From contig CBFHQL010000022.1 in NCBI GenBank assembly GCA_965658025.1, forward strand, positions 1-25,257: DNA of 25,257 nt. Reading direction: 5' to 3'. Of the stretch, positions 8,089 to 16,338 are shown in pieces. The notes below the pieces were generated by a model. That model was not told the DNA's origin, did no database searches, and was given only the letters and a program-made list of their open reading frames with translations. The stretch is from UBA3537 sp965658025 (GTDB taxonomy: Bacteria > Bacteroidota > Bacteroidia > Flavobacteriales > Flavobacteriaceae). Positions within the stretch are counted from its first letter, which is position 1. Every line of letters starts with the position of its first letter. A program made the position numbers and the translations under genes.

Positions 8089-9165
8089 TTAATTTAATTT
8101 GATTTTGGGATTCAAATAGGCATAGATAATATCTACAACAATATTTAGAATTACAAAAATAGTGGCAATTATTAAAACAGCACCCATAATTACCGGTAAA
8201 TCTAATGTATTTAGTGCATTTACGATTTCTTTTCCTAGACCATTCCATCCAAAAACGTATTCTACAAAAACTGCACCGGCCAATAATGAGGCAAACCATC
8301 CTGAAATTGCAGTGATTACAGGACTTAAAGCATTTTTTAATGCATGTTTTAATAGGACTTGTTTGGCATTCAGTCCTTTGGCTTTTGCCGTTTTGATGTA
8401 TTCTTGATTGAAAACTTCCAATAACGAATTGCGCATGAGTTGCGAAACAACTGCCAAGGGACGGATGCCTAAAACTACTGCTGGAAGAATTAAATTTTGC
8501 AGGTGCAAAGTCTTCAGTTCGCCAAAATCGTCTAATTCATACAGATTACCCGTCATTTCTAAACCGGTAAATTCATGCCATAAAAAACCAAACAACCAAG
8601 CAAAAATAATGGCACTAAAAAACGAAGGTAAGCTCATGCCGAGTGTACTGATAACAAGCACAAGTTTGTCCACCCAACGGTCTTTATACAATGCGGAAAG
8701 TACTCCCAAAAACACCCCCAAAAACAAGGCAATTATAATAGAAGTACTGGCCAAAACAAAGGTATTTGGCAGTGTATCTCTAAGGATTTGTGAAACATTT
8801 TTTCCTTGCCGTGTAAACGAAGTACGCAAATAAGGATATTTGAAAACCACATGCTTATTTTGAATGTCAAACAGTTTTAAATACGTATACTTTTCAGGTG
8901 AAAGATAGGTGTAGTGCGTTTTTGTATCGGAATGAAAAGAAACAGGAGATAAATCATTCAAATAATAAAGATATTGAGTAAAAATAGGTTGATCAAATCC
9001 GTATTTTTTTTTGACCACTAGCAACTGTGCTTCATCTTCATTTTGACCCAACATCATACGCGCAGGGTCACCTGGCAATACATTAAATAAAAAAAATATG
9101 ACCGATACAACACCAAAAAGCGTGATGAAGGTATTGATGATTTTTTTTGCTAAGTAACTACCCAA
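8089..9165 (-). CDS. DppB/OppB-type ABC transporter permease
   Basis: This 358-residue integral membrane protein starts with a signature MGSYLAKKIINTF and a first membrane segment ending in LPGDPARMMLG, typical of dipeptide/oligopeptide permeases. After a periplasmic loop (about residues 60-125) come five more hydrophobic segments. The cytoplasmic EAA-type loop reads EYIKTAKAKGLNAKQVLLKHALKNALSPV. It would form the channel with a second permease (DppC-like), ATPases and a substrate-binding protein. None of these is encoded in this operon, so it is an orphan here and partners must lie elsewhere. It begins 3 bases after the DoxX-like gene and abuts the thioredoxin gene without a gap, so it is embedded in a housekeeping operon. 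Confidence 0.92.
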   Translation of the reverse strand: MGSYLAKKIINTFITLFGVVSVIFFLFNVLPGDPARMMLGQNEDEAQLLVVKKKYGFDQPIFTQYLYYLNDLSPVSFHSDTKTHYTYLSPEKYTYLKLFDIQNKHVVFKYPYLRTSFTRQGKNVSQILRDTLPNTFVLASTSIIIALFLGVFLGVLSALYKDRWVDKLVLVISTLGMSLPSFFSAIIFAWLFGFLWHEFTGLEMTGNLYELDDFGELKTLHLQNLILPAVVLGIRPLAVVSQLMRNSLLEVFNQEYIKTAKAKGLNAKQVLLKHALKNALSPVITAISGWFASLLAGAVFVEYVFGWNGLGKEIVNALNTLDLPVIMGAVLIIATIFVILNIVVDIIYAYLNPKIKLN

Positions 9166-9168
9166 ATT

Positions 9169-10263
9169 TTATAATTCTAGTCTTTCAATATCGTTCCAAT
9201 GTACCTTTTGTTGTACCGTTCCTTTTTGAAGTGTCAACACGCCTGGATTGGAACGTACCACGGTTTTCAATGCTTTTTCGTCACAGATAAAAAACTCAAA
9301 ATTGAGATCGTATTTTGTTTTAATTCTACGCTTAACCTCATCTCCAGAAGCGCTTAAACCGATGACGGTATATCCTTCTTTTAATGCTTGATCCGAGATT
9401 GATTTAAGCTTCAAAAGCCCTTCTTTTTCAGCAGTTTCTAAATTGTAGGAAACAATCATCAATAAATGGTCTTGCTCTAAGAAATAATTTGTCAAATCTT
9501 CTGACTCTGATTCAATGGAAAAGTCCAAAATTGAAGGCTGAAAACCTTCATCAATAATTTTAGTCTCCACACCAACATAAGTGCCGTCGACATTGGGGTA
9601 CGAACCGTCCGTAACAATAGTTTTTTGAGTGCCATTGACATCAAAAGTCCATGTAAATTCTTGAATTGCTTTTGGCGCATCAGGGGGCGTACTCATGTTT
9701 TCTATTAGGTTGTCTCCAATTTTATACGCTCTAAAATCTATACTTGGTAAATGCATCAGTACATGGTACCCAAAAGCTAAACTCAAAACCAAACTGAGTG
9801 CAGCAAAAATATTAGTTAATAATGGATTAAAAATTGGCGTAATATATTTTCTTCCAAAAAATACGATAAGAATGAGTACGAGCAGAACGACGTCTTTCGT
9901 AAAACTTTCCCATGGAGTTAGCTTTAGAGCATCACCAAAACATCCACAATCTTTAACTTTATCAAAATACGCTGAATAAAAGGTTAGAAACGTAAAGAAA
10001 ACGATCATTAACAGAAGACTCCACAGCGTAAATTTTGGCTTATAACCAATCAATAAAAAAACGCCTAGAACGACTTCAAAAACTACAACAAAAACAGATA
10101 TAGCAAGTGCATAGGGCTCCAAAAAAGGAAGGTTCAACACCTCTGCACTAAAATATTCTTGCAATTTGTAAGAGAACCCCAAGGGGTCATTGAGTTTAAT
10201 AAAGCCAGAAATGATGAATAAAATTCCGACAAATATTCGAGAAATGGGGGTTAAGATTTTCAT
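9169..10263 (-). CDS. DoxX/MauE-like membrane protein (BT_3928 type)
   Basis: The protein is 364 residues long. The N-terminal half has four to five membrane segments of the DoxX/MauE kind: FVGILFIISGFIKLNDPLGF at the start, then a paired-cysteine motif KDCGCFGD near residue 110 as seen in MauE-like redox-associated proteins. The C-terminal half (about 190-364) is soluble and contains a segment resembling a thioredoxin-like fold (EGYTVIGLSASGDEVKRRI, then FFICDEKALKTVVRSNPGVL), but with no CxxC. This architecture is known in Bacteroidota as the BT_3928 family, function undetermined. Its first bases overlap DUF1599 by four. With the TlpA-like gene nearby, a role in envelope electron or thiol transfer is plausible (inference). 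Confidence 0.85.
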   Translation of the reverse strand: MKILTPISRIFVGILFIISGFIKLNDPLGFSYKLQEYFSAEVLNLPFLEPYALAISVFVVVFEVVLGVFLLIGYKPKFTLWSLLLMIVFFTFLTFYSAYFDKVKDCGCFGDALKLTPWESFTKDVVLLVLILIVFFGRKYITPIFNPLLTNIFAALSLVLSLAFGYHVLMHLPSIDFRAYKIGDNLIENMSTPPDAPKAIQEFTWTFDVNGTQKTIVTDGSYPNVDGTYVGVETKIIDEGFQPSILDFSIESESEDLTNYFLEQDHLLMIVSYNLETAEKEGLLKLKSISDQALKEGYTVIGLSASGDEVKRRIKTKYDLNFEFFICDEKALKTVVRSNPGVLTLQKGTVQQKVHWNDIERLEL

Positions 10264-10802
10264 TGTTTTTCGTTTAAGTGAATAAGTGCAAAAATGGCGT
10301 AATTAATCATATCTTGATAGTTGGCATCAATACCTTCGCTGACAAGCGTTTGTCCAGCATTGTCTTCAATTTGTTTGACACGCAGTAATTTTTGTAAGAT
10401 CAAATCCGTGAGCGAACTCACACGCATGTCGCGCCAGGCCTCTCCATAATCGTGATTTTTATCCAACATTAATTGTTTTGTATGGGCAATTTTCGCATCA
10501 TAATCAGCCATTGTGTCTTCAAAAGACAAGTCGGGTTGTTCTACTACACCTCGATCGATTTGAATGAGTGCCATGACGCAATAATTTATAATGCCGATAA
10601 ACTCACTCGCTGCACCTTCATTCACACGCTGTGTTTTATTTTGTTGCAATCCACGAATACGCTGCGCTTTGATGAAAATTTGATCTGTAAGCGAAGGAAG
10701 TCTAAGAATACGCCAAGCACAACCATAGTCTTTCATTTTTTTTGAAAATAAGTCTCTACAACTTAAAACTATTGCATCGTATTCTTTTGCTGTATTTTGC
10801 AT
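10260..10802 (-). CDS. DUF1599 domain protein
   Basis: This 180-residue soluble protein is built from two homologous halves. Each contains an acidic/aromatic core: MKDYGCAWRILRLPSLTDQI in the first, then KNHDYGEAWRDMRVSSLTDL in the second, each followed by an Arg-Ile/Val-Gln-type helix and an INYxxxALI helix. This duplication is characteristic of DUF1599, widespread in Bacteroidota and some phages and without an established reaction. It is the first gene of the leftward operon and overlaps the DoxX-like gene by four bases. The 79-base gap to divergent folP must carry both promoters, but I could not identify a clean -7 box for either gene there. Confidence 0.88.
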   Translation of the reverse strand: MQNTAKEYDAIVLSCRDLFSKKMKDYGCAWRILRLPSLTDQIFIKAQRIRGLQQNKTQRVNEGAASEFIGIINYCVMALIQIDRGVVEQPDLSFEDTMADYDAKIAHTKQLMLDKNHDYGEAWRDMRVSSLTDLILQKLLRVKQIEDNAGQTLVSEGIDANYQDMINYAIFALIHLNEKQ

Positions 10803-10881
10803 AAAATGGCTTGAATTTTCCGTAAATTTCGCTTAAAATTTTCAAACCATCAAAATTTATGGTTTAAACTTTAGCACAGTA

Positions 10882-11727
10882 ATGAAATCTGAAAATCTCA
10901 ATAAAAATTTGAGTTTAAATTGCAATGGCAAACTCATAGACCTCAGCACCCCAAAAGTGATGGGGATTCTAAATATTACTCCTGATTCTTTTTATGACGG
11001 TGGACGATTTAAAGCCCCTAAAAGTATTTTAGCACAAGTCGAAAAACTATTGACCGAAGGAGCTACTTTTGTGGACATTGGGGCGTACAGTTCTCGTCCT
11101 GGTGCAGATTTTGTGTCCGAGAAGGAAGAACTCAACAGAATTGTTCCTGTTGTAGAACTAATTGTGAAACACTTTCCAAAATGCTTGATTTCGATTGATA
11201 GTTTTCGTTCAAAAGTAATACGCGAATGTGCTGGGGCTGGCGCGGTAATTTCCAATGATATTTCAGCTGGACATTTGGACGCTGAAATGATGAGTACTGT
11301 GGGCGATTTGGGGCTCCCCTACATCATGATGCACATGAGAGGAACGCCACAAACCATGAAAAAACTAACAACGTACAACCACTTGATTAATGACATCTAT
11401 GCATATTTTTCGGAACGTATTCAGTGTGCCCGAAACCACGGGATCACAGACCTTGTCATCGATCCTGGTTTTGGATTTGCAAAAACACAAACGCAAAATT
11501 ATGAACTTCTTAGTCAATTAGACTTTTTTACAAACCTCAACTGCCCTATTCTTGCGGGGGTTTCTAGAAAATCAATGATTTATAAGGTTTTGGACTGCAC
11601 CCCCAACGAGGCTCTAAATGGAACTACTGCGCTGAACATGACTGCATTGCTGAACGGATCGCAAATCCTCCGAGTACATGATGTAAAAGAAGCGGTAGAG
11701 TGCGTCAAGCTCTACAACCAACTCTAA
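10882..11727 (+). CDS. folP: Dihydropteroate synthase
   Basis: This 281-residue TIM-barrel enzyme condenses p-aminobenzoate with 6-hydroxymethyl-dihydropterin pyrophosphate in folate synthesis and is the sulfonamide target. The signature motifs are in order: VMGILNITPDSFYDGG (26-41), VDIGAYSSRPGA, SIDSFRS, ISNDISAG, YIMMHMRGTP, VIDPGFGFAKT, LAGVSRKS and the C-terminal LRVHDVKEA. Length is normal. It is the first gene of a rightward pair with cdaA, 44 bases apart. The folP-cdaA pairing recurs in Bacteroidota and, in a broader sense, links folate genes and c-di-AMP synthesis. Confidence 0.96.
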   Translation: MKSENLNKNLSLNCNGKLIDLSTPKVMGILNITPDSFYDGGRFKAPKSILAQVEKLLTEGATFVDIGAYSSRPGADFVSEKEELNRIVPVVELIVKHFPKCLISIDSFRSKVIRECAGAGAVISNDISAGHLDAEMMSTVGDLGLPYIMMHMRGTPQTMKKLTTYNHLINDIYAYFSERIQCARNHGITDLVIDPGFGFAKTQTQNYELLSQLDFFTNLNCPILAGVSRKSMIYKVLDCTPNEALNGTTALNMTALLNGSQILRVHDVKEAVECVKLYNQL

Positions 11728-11771
11728 GCAATTTGCTTATTATGTTGTATCTTTATTAAAATTTAATTTTT

Positions 11772-12560
11772 GTGGACATTCTCAAAGACCTATTAGACTT
11801 CAATATTCTTGATGCTTTGGACATCATTTTAGTAGCATTTTTGCTTTATTATGTATACAAACTTATTCGAGGTACAGTTGCCATTAATATTTTCATCGGA
11901 ATTGTTATTTTTTATCTTTTTTTCTTACTCGTAGATGCGCTTGAAATGCGGATGCTCACTAGGATTCTTGGCGGATTTATGAGTGTTGGAATTATTGCCC
12001 TTATTGTGGTATTTCAACCTGAAATTAGAAAATTTCTCCTTATGATTGGTTCCACAAACTTTGGCAAGAAAAACGGTCTTTTTGGACGATTTAATTTTTT
12101 GACAAACCCTGTAAATCAAAACGCTACAGATATCGAGGCCATCATTGATGCTTGTGTAAAAATGGGCAGCAGCAAAACTGGAGCACTCCTTGTACTTGAA
12201 CGCAACAATAATTTAGATTTTCTTGAAGAAACAGGTGAAAAAATGAACATCAAAGTCACTCAATCCATATTAGAAAGTATATTTTTCAAAAACAGTCCGC
12301 TCCACGATGGTGCCATAATTATTTCGAACAACATCATAAAGGCGACGCGCGTCATTTTGCCCGTCACCAATAAAAAAAGCATCCCTGCACGCTTCGGCTT
12401 AAGACACAAAGCTGCTCTAGGTATTACCGAAAAAACAGATGCTATTGCCCTTGTGGTCAGCGAAGAATCTGGGCAAATTTCGTATGTAAATAACGGGGAA
12501 TTTGTACTGTTCAACGACACTCAAGAACTCAAAGAAAAAGTAAAAGCAGATTTAACTTAG
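11772..12560 (+). CDS. cdaA: Diadenylate cyclase CdaA
   Basis: The protein is 262 residues long and uses a GTG start (MDILKDLLDF). Three hydrophobic membrane segments span about residues 13-83, followed by a cytoplasmic DAC (DisA_N) domain. The DGA motif is at 179-181 (SPLHDGAIII). The second motif, normally RHR, reads RHK at 211-213 (GLRHKAALGITEKTDA). CdaA converts two ATP to cyclic di-AMP, a messenger controlling potassium and osmolyte uptake and wall homeostasis. No cdaR or glmM partner is adjacent. Its last 9 bases overlap the convergent ABC exporter gene, and I see no terminator between them. Confidence 0.95.
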   Translation: MDILKDLLDFNILDALDIILVAFLLYYVYKLIRGTVAINIFIGIVIFYLFFLLVDALEMRMLTRILGGFMSVGIIALIVVFQPEIRKFLLMIGSTNFGKKNGLFGRFNFLTNPVNQNATDIEAIIDACVKMGSSKTGALLVLERNNNLDFLEETGEKMNIKVTQSILESIFFKNSPLHDGAIIISNNIIKATRVILPVTNKKSIPARFGLRHKAALGITEKTDAIALVVSEESGQISYVNNGEFVLFNDTQELKEKVKADLT

Positions 12561-14333
12561 TACTTTTTGTTTTAGAAACTGCGCTTCGTACAATCCACGA
12601 TACACTCCATCTTTGTTTTTTAAAAGGGACTTGTGGGTACCATACTCCACAATTTTTCCAGCATCCATGACAATTATTTTGTCGGCTTTTTGAATCGTAG
12701 CCAATCGATGTGCGATGACAATTGACGTTCTTCCTTTGGTTATTTTTTTGGTGGCCTCTTGAATTAATTGCTCAGAATAAGAATCAATTGAAGCGGTAGC
12801 TTCGTCGAGAATTAACAGTTTTGGATTGATGATATAAGCGCGTAAAAAAGAAATCAATTGTCTTTGCCCTGAAGAAAGCATAATACCGCGCTCTTTTACG
12901 TTGTACTGATAGCCCCCTGGGAGACTCATAATAAAATCGTGGATTCCAATTTGTTTTGCGGCCAATTCAACATCTTTTAAAGTATATTGTGGGTTTCCTA
13001 AAGTAATGTTTTGAAATACAGTATCGGCAAACAAAAACACATCTTGGAGCACCACCGCTACATTTTTACGGAGCGATTTTAAAGAAAAGGACGTAATATC
13101 CTCCCCATCAAACAAAATAGAACCAGAATTGATATCATAAAATCGATTCAGAAGATTGATGATGGTCGTTTTTCCAGCCCCTGTTGATCCCACAAGAGCA
13201 ACGGTTTGACCAGGAGTTACGCAAAATGATACATTTTTTAAAACGGGTTCATGCTCAACATAAGAAAAATGAACATTTTTAAATTCAATTTCTCCTTTAA
13301 AATTAGTGAGGGTTTTAGTTCCATGATCCTCGACATTAGATTTAGTATCGAGAATTTTAAACACACGATCTGCAGCCACCATCCCCATTTGTAGTGTATT
13401 AAATTTATTGGCGATTTGGTGTAAGGGCCGAAATATCATGGGTACCATCATGATGAATGCGGCCAAGTCCCCAACCGTTGCCGTTTGCTCAAAAATAACA
13501 TTCAGTCCTCCGAGCCAAATGACTGTTCCAAGTGTGATGGACGACAAAAGTTCTGCAATTGGAAAAAACACAGAATTGTACCAAACCGTCTTGATCCACC
13601 CTTTTTTGTGTCGCTCATTTATTTCTTTAAATCGCTGATATTCAATGGTTTCTCGAGCAAATAATTGAACAATCTTCATACCTGTCAGACGTTCTTGAAC
13701 AAAGGAATTTAGATTTGAAACTTCATTGCGCACCTCTTCAAAGGCCTTTTTCATATGCTTTTGAAAAATTTTGGTCGCAATCAAAACAATAGGAAGCGTA
13801 CAAAAAACAATGATACTCAAATGCCAGTTCATATACGCCATTACCGATCCAACGACAAGCATTTTAAGAATATCGCTAAAGATCATGAATAGACCTTCGC
13901 CAAAAATATCGGCAATTCGTTCCATATCGGTTACGGTTCTGGTGAGTAAAACACCAACAGAAGAATTGTCAAAATACTTCATTTTAAAGCCCAAAATGTG
14001 GTTGAATAACTTAATTCTGATATCCCGAACTACAGATTGCCCAAGCCAACTCGCATAGTAGATAAAAAATAAATTACAAACGACTTCCAAAAACAACAAA
14101 ATCAGCATCCATAGGATATACTTCAAAAAACCAGCTTGTACTTGCTGTTCAATGTTTTGATCCATGGCCATCTGTAAAACTTTGGGACGTAAGGCCCCAA
14201 AAACAGCCAATCCAATGACAGTAAATAGCGAAAATAAAAAGACTAAATAATAGCGTTTTGTATATCCTAAAAGACGCCCAAAAAGTTGAGCATCGAAAGC
14301 AATATTCTTATTTTTTGTATTACTTTTTGACAT
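12552..14333 (-). CDS. ABC exporter, fused permease-ATPase (MsbA/MdlB-like)
   Basis: The preferred start is the ATG at 14331-14333 (MSKSNTKNKN), giving 593 residues. An in-frame ATG at 14357 would add 8 residues and deepen the overlap with truA. The N-terminal about 320 residues carry six membrane segments of the type-IV exporter fold. The ATPase domain has Walker A GSTGAGKT (382-389), Q-loop VVLQDVF, signature LSSGQRQ (486-492, one change from LSGGQ), Walker B LLILDEA (506-512) and the switch His in IVIAHRLAT. It probably works as a homodimer or with a related half-transporter to export a lipid or hydrophobic compound; the substrate cannot be read from sequence. It is co-directional with truA, overlapping it by 14 bases. 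Confidence 0.92.
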   Translation of the reverse strand: MSKSNTKNKNIAFDAQLFGRLLGYTKRYYLVFLFSLFTVIGLAVFGALRPKVLQMAMDQNIEQQVQAGFLKYILWMLILLFLEVVCNLFFIYYASWLGQSVVRDIRIKLFNHILGFKMKYFDNSSVGVLLTRTVTDMERIADIFGEGLFMIFSDILKMLVVGSVMAYMNWHLSIIVFCTLPIVLIATKIFQKHMKKAFEEVRNEVSNLNSFVQERLTGMKIVQLFARETIEYQRFKEINERHKKGWIKTVWYNSVFFPIAELLSSITLGTVIWLGGLNVIFEQTATVGDLAAFIMMVPMIFRPLHQIANKFNTLQMGMVAADRVFKILDTKSNVEDHGTKTLTNFKGEIEFKNVHFSYVEHEPVLKNVSFCVTPGQTVALVGSTGAGKTTIINLLNRFYDINSGSILFDGEDITSFSLKSLRKNVAVVLQDVFLFADTVFQNITLGNPQYTLKDVELAAKQIGIHDFIMSLPGGYQYNVKERGIMLSSGQRQLISFLRAYIINPKLLILDEATASIDSYSEQLIQEATKKITKGRTSIVIAHRLATIQKADKIIVMDAGKIVEYGTHKSLLKNKDGVYRGLYEAQFLKQKVLS

Positions 14334-15072
14334 CATAAATGGAATCTGGATAGACAATTTTGGTTAAATACAACCCTTTGGCTGGCGCTGATGCCCCTGC
14401 ATTTGAACGGTCTTTGGATTGAATGATGTTATGAAAATCTTCCAGAGAAGTTTTATGATTCCCTATATCGAGAAGTGTACCAACAATGGCACGAACCATA
14501 TTTCTCAAAAATCGATCGGCACTGATTTGAAAAATCAACTCATGTTCATTCTTGATCCAAAAAGCTTCAGTAAGTGCGCAAATATGGGTTTTTACATCTG
14601 AATGGGCTCTGGAAAAGCACTTAAAATCAGAATATTCCAACAAAATAGTTGAGGCCTCGTTCATCAGGTTAATATCTAAATTTTTTGTGTAATAATAAGC
14701 GTTATCAAAATTAAAAACGTCTTTAAAAGTGGTTATTTTATAGCGATACGTACGTTGTGTGGCATCAAATCTGGCATGCGCATCTGCATGTACTTGCTTA
14801 ATGTTGTGAATGGCAATTGTTTTGGGTAAAAAAGAGTTCAATTTGTAGGTTAAATCTTCTGTATCAATTGACGTTTCAGTATCAAAATGAGCAACCATTT
14901 GTGCGGCGTGTACACCAGTATCTGTGCGCCCTGCGCCCATTGTGGTGGTTGGTTTTTTGAGCAAGATAGAAAGCGCTTTATCCAAAACAGACTGTACCGT
15001 AATGGCATTGGGCTGTACTTGCCAACCATGATAATCCGTTCCATTATAAGAGAATTCTAGGAAATATCTCAC
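14320..15072 (-). CDS. truA: tRNA pseudouridine(38-40) synthase TruA
   Basis: This is a 250-residue, full-length enzyme. It opens with YFLEFSYNGTDYHGWQVQP, has the catalytic motif GAGRTDTGVHA with nucleophile Asp51, and the later DRFLRNMVRAIVGTL and GLYLTKIVYP segments of the TruA family. It isomerises uridines at positions 38-40 in the anticodon arm of many tRNAs. It is the first gene of a two-gene leftward unit with the ABC exporter. A -7 box candidate (TATCTTTG complement, 15103-15110) lies 30 bases before the ATG. Confidence 0.96.
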   Translation of the reverse strand: MRYFLEFSYNGTDYHGWQVQPNAITVQSVLDKALSILLKKPTTTMGAGRTDTGVHAAQMVAHFDTETSIDTEDLTYKLNSFLPKTIAIHNIKQVHADAHARFDATQRTYRYKITTFKDVFNFDNAYYYTKNLDINLMNEASTILLEYSDFKCFSRAHSDVKTHICALTEAFWIKNEHELIFQISADRFLRNMVRAIVGTLLDIGNHKTSLEDFHNIIQSKDRSNAGASAPAKGLYLTKIVYPDSIYDVKK

Positions 15073-15082
15073 GCTAATTTGA

Positions 15083-15110
15083 TACTTTTGTTACTGAAAA
15101 AACAAAGATA
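15083..15110. promoter_or_regulatory. Overlapping divergent promoters, truA / phosphoesterase
   Basis: Rightward -7 box TACTTTTG at 15083-15090 precedes the phosphoesterase gene, and leftward box TATCTTTG (15103-15110, complement) precedes truA. Neither has a good TTG at -33. Each polymerase would cover the other's start site. Confidence 0.45.
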
Positions 15111-15150
15111 AGACTTTGAAGCGAAACCCTATTTGTGTTTTAATTAATCC

Positions 15151-15663
15151 ATGAAAAAAATATTATTATTGTCAGATACCCATGGTTATATTGGGGAAGA
15201 AATCATCAAGTATGTCCATCAAGCAGACGAAGTTTGGCATGCTGGAGATATAGGGGATTTAAAGGTTACCGATACCATAAAAAAGTTAAAACCTCTTCGT
15301 GCAGTGTATGGAAATATCGACAACAGTCAAGCGCGCACGGAGTTTCCACTCCATCAAAAATTTACGCTTGAAGGACTACGCGTTTGGATGACACACATTG
15401 GCGGTTATCCAAATCGTTATGCCAAAGGGGTTCGTGAAGAAATTAAACAGCACACTCCTGATGTGTTCATTTCTGGGCATTCCCATATATTAAAGGTTAT
15501 GCACGACAAAAAACTGAACCTTTTGCACATGAATCCTGGTGCCGCAGGGATTCATGGCTTTCATAAGGTACGGACTATGTTGCGGTTTGAAATTTCAAGT
15601 GGAAAAATTCAAAACTTAGAGGTTATCGAATTTAAACGCAGTGTACAAAAAAACCCTGATTAA
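15151..15663 (+). CDS. YfcE/MJ0936-type metallophosphoesterase
   Basis: The 170-residue protein has the complete two-metal phosphoesterase set: LLSDTHG (Asp9, His11), HAGDIGD (Asp33), AVYGNIDN (Asn55), a middle His in WMTHIGG (His82) and ISGHSH (His110, His112), ending with MNPGAAG. Small proteins of this family hydrolyse phosphodiesters in vitro; the physiological substrate is generally unknown. It is a single gene, divergent from truA, with its stop codon sitting in the loop of the terminator hairpin. Confidence 0.92.
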   Translation: MKKILLLSDTHGYIGEEIIKYVHQADEVWHAGDIGDLKVTDTIKKLKPLRAVYGNIDNSQARTEFPLHQKFTLEGLRVWMTHIGGYPNRYAKGVREEIKQHTPDVFISGHSHILKVMHDKKLNLLHMNPGAAGIHGFHKVRTMLRFEISSGKIQNLEVIEFKRSVQKNPD

Positions 15664-15676
15664 ATCAGGGTTTTTT
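15647..15676. terminator. Bidirectional terminator, phosphoesterase / DUF4293
   Basis: CCCTGAT (15654-15660) pairs with ATCAGGG (15664-15670), flanked by an A7 run and a T6 run that extend the stem. The three-base loop TAA is the stop codon of the phosphoesterase. It should also stop leftward transcription of the DUF4293 gene. Confidence 0.9.
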
Positions 15677-15705
15677 CTCGCACTAATACTACTAAGATAA
15701 TAGGT

Positions 15706-16113
15706 TTATCTCAATCGATCTACAGATTTTACGAGTGCTTCATCCTTCTTGATGGCTTTATTGGCCAAAACCAATAATACGATAGAAATAACAGGAAGGA
15801 ACAACCCAATACCTTTCTCAGCATCTTCCAATGCTCCAGGTAAGTTAAGTAGTCGATATACAAACAATCCTAGTAAAATTAAGTTTAATATGATATTGAG
15901 ACGACCCAATACAAATTGGTTCTGTCTGGATTTGAATTGAAAAACAGCCACAACAGACAACAAAGCAGAAACCACAAACAAAGCAGTGTATTCTATAAAA
16001 TCAACAGCGAAATAAGATTCATCTGCAACAGTCCATAATGGCAACAAAAATGACAAGCATCCTGAACATATAGAAGCAAGAATAATATAGACGGTTTGAA
16101 TTCTTTGAAGCAT
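15706..16113 (-). CDS. DUF4293 family membrane protein
   Basis: This 135-residue protein has four predicted membrane segments: residues about 5-27, 40-60, 70-92 and 100-122. It opens with MLQRIQTVYIILA, the usual DUF4293 start, and ends in a charged cytoplasmic-type tail (KKDEALVKSVDRLR). The family is confined to Bacteroidota and commonly sits next to rho; function is unknown. It is a single gene divergent from rho. A -7 box TACATTTG lies 18 bases upstream of the ATG. Confidence 0.88.
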   Translation of the reverse strand: MLQRIQTVYIILASICSGCLSFLLPLWTVADESYFAVDFIEYTALFVVSALLSVVAVFQFKSRQNQFVLGRLNIILNLILLGLFVYRLLNLPGALEDAEKGIGLFLPVISIVLLVLANKAIKKDEALVKSVDRLR

Positions 16114-16131
16114 TGTTCTCTATTGTGGGGT

Positions 16132-16139
16132 CAAATGTA
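16132..16139 (-). promoter_or_regulatory. -7 box of the DUF4293 gene
   Basis: The complement reads TACATTTG, a perfect TAnnTTTG, giving a leader of about 12 bases. No TTG is found at the expected -33 distance. Confidence 0.5.
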
Positions 16140-16206
16140 GCTGTTTCTTTTTTATTATTTTAAATAAATTTTTAAAAATAATGTTGTATTATTGCAGTAT
16201 ATAAAC

Positions 16207-16301
16207 ATAAAAGCACTCTTTGGCTTTTATTCATTTTTACTTTATCAACAATTATTTCGTTCTCAAATAATCTCCACTAATTTTTGCTGTATGCAGCAAA
16301 A
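16207..16301 (+). promoter_or_regulatory. Two hairpins in the rho leader
   Basis: Two perfect 8-bp stems lie upstream of rho. ATAAAAGC pairs with GCTTTTAT (16207-16214 / 16223-16230, 8-base loop). TTTTGCTG pairs with CAGCAAAA (16282-16289 / 16294-16301, loop TATG). A weak -7 candidate TATTATTG (16187-16194, one mismatch) would put both into the transcript. They could serve autoregulation or mRNA stability. Confidence 0.4.
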
Positions 16302-16338
16302 TGCACCAATTTAAATATCATTAAACAATCAAAATATA

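Noticed and set aside
8408..8833. 141-codon open frame antisense to the ABC permease
   Set aside because: It overlaps a clear permease gene with conserved motifs; its product is low in structure and without any recognisable signature.
10803..10881. Divergent promoters for folP and the DUF1599 operon
   Set aside because: Several AT-rich near matches exist, but none has a proper TAnnTTTG with a spaced TTG; I could not choose one.
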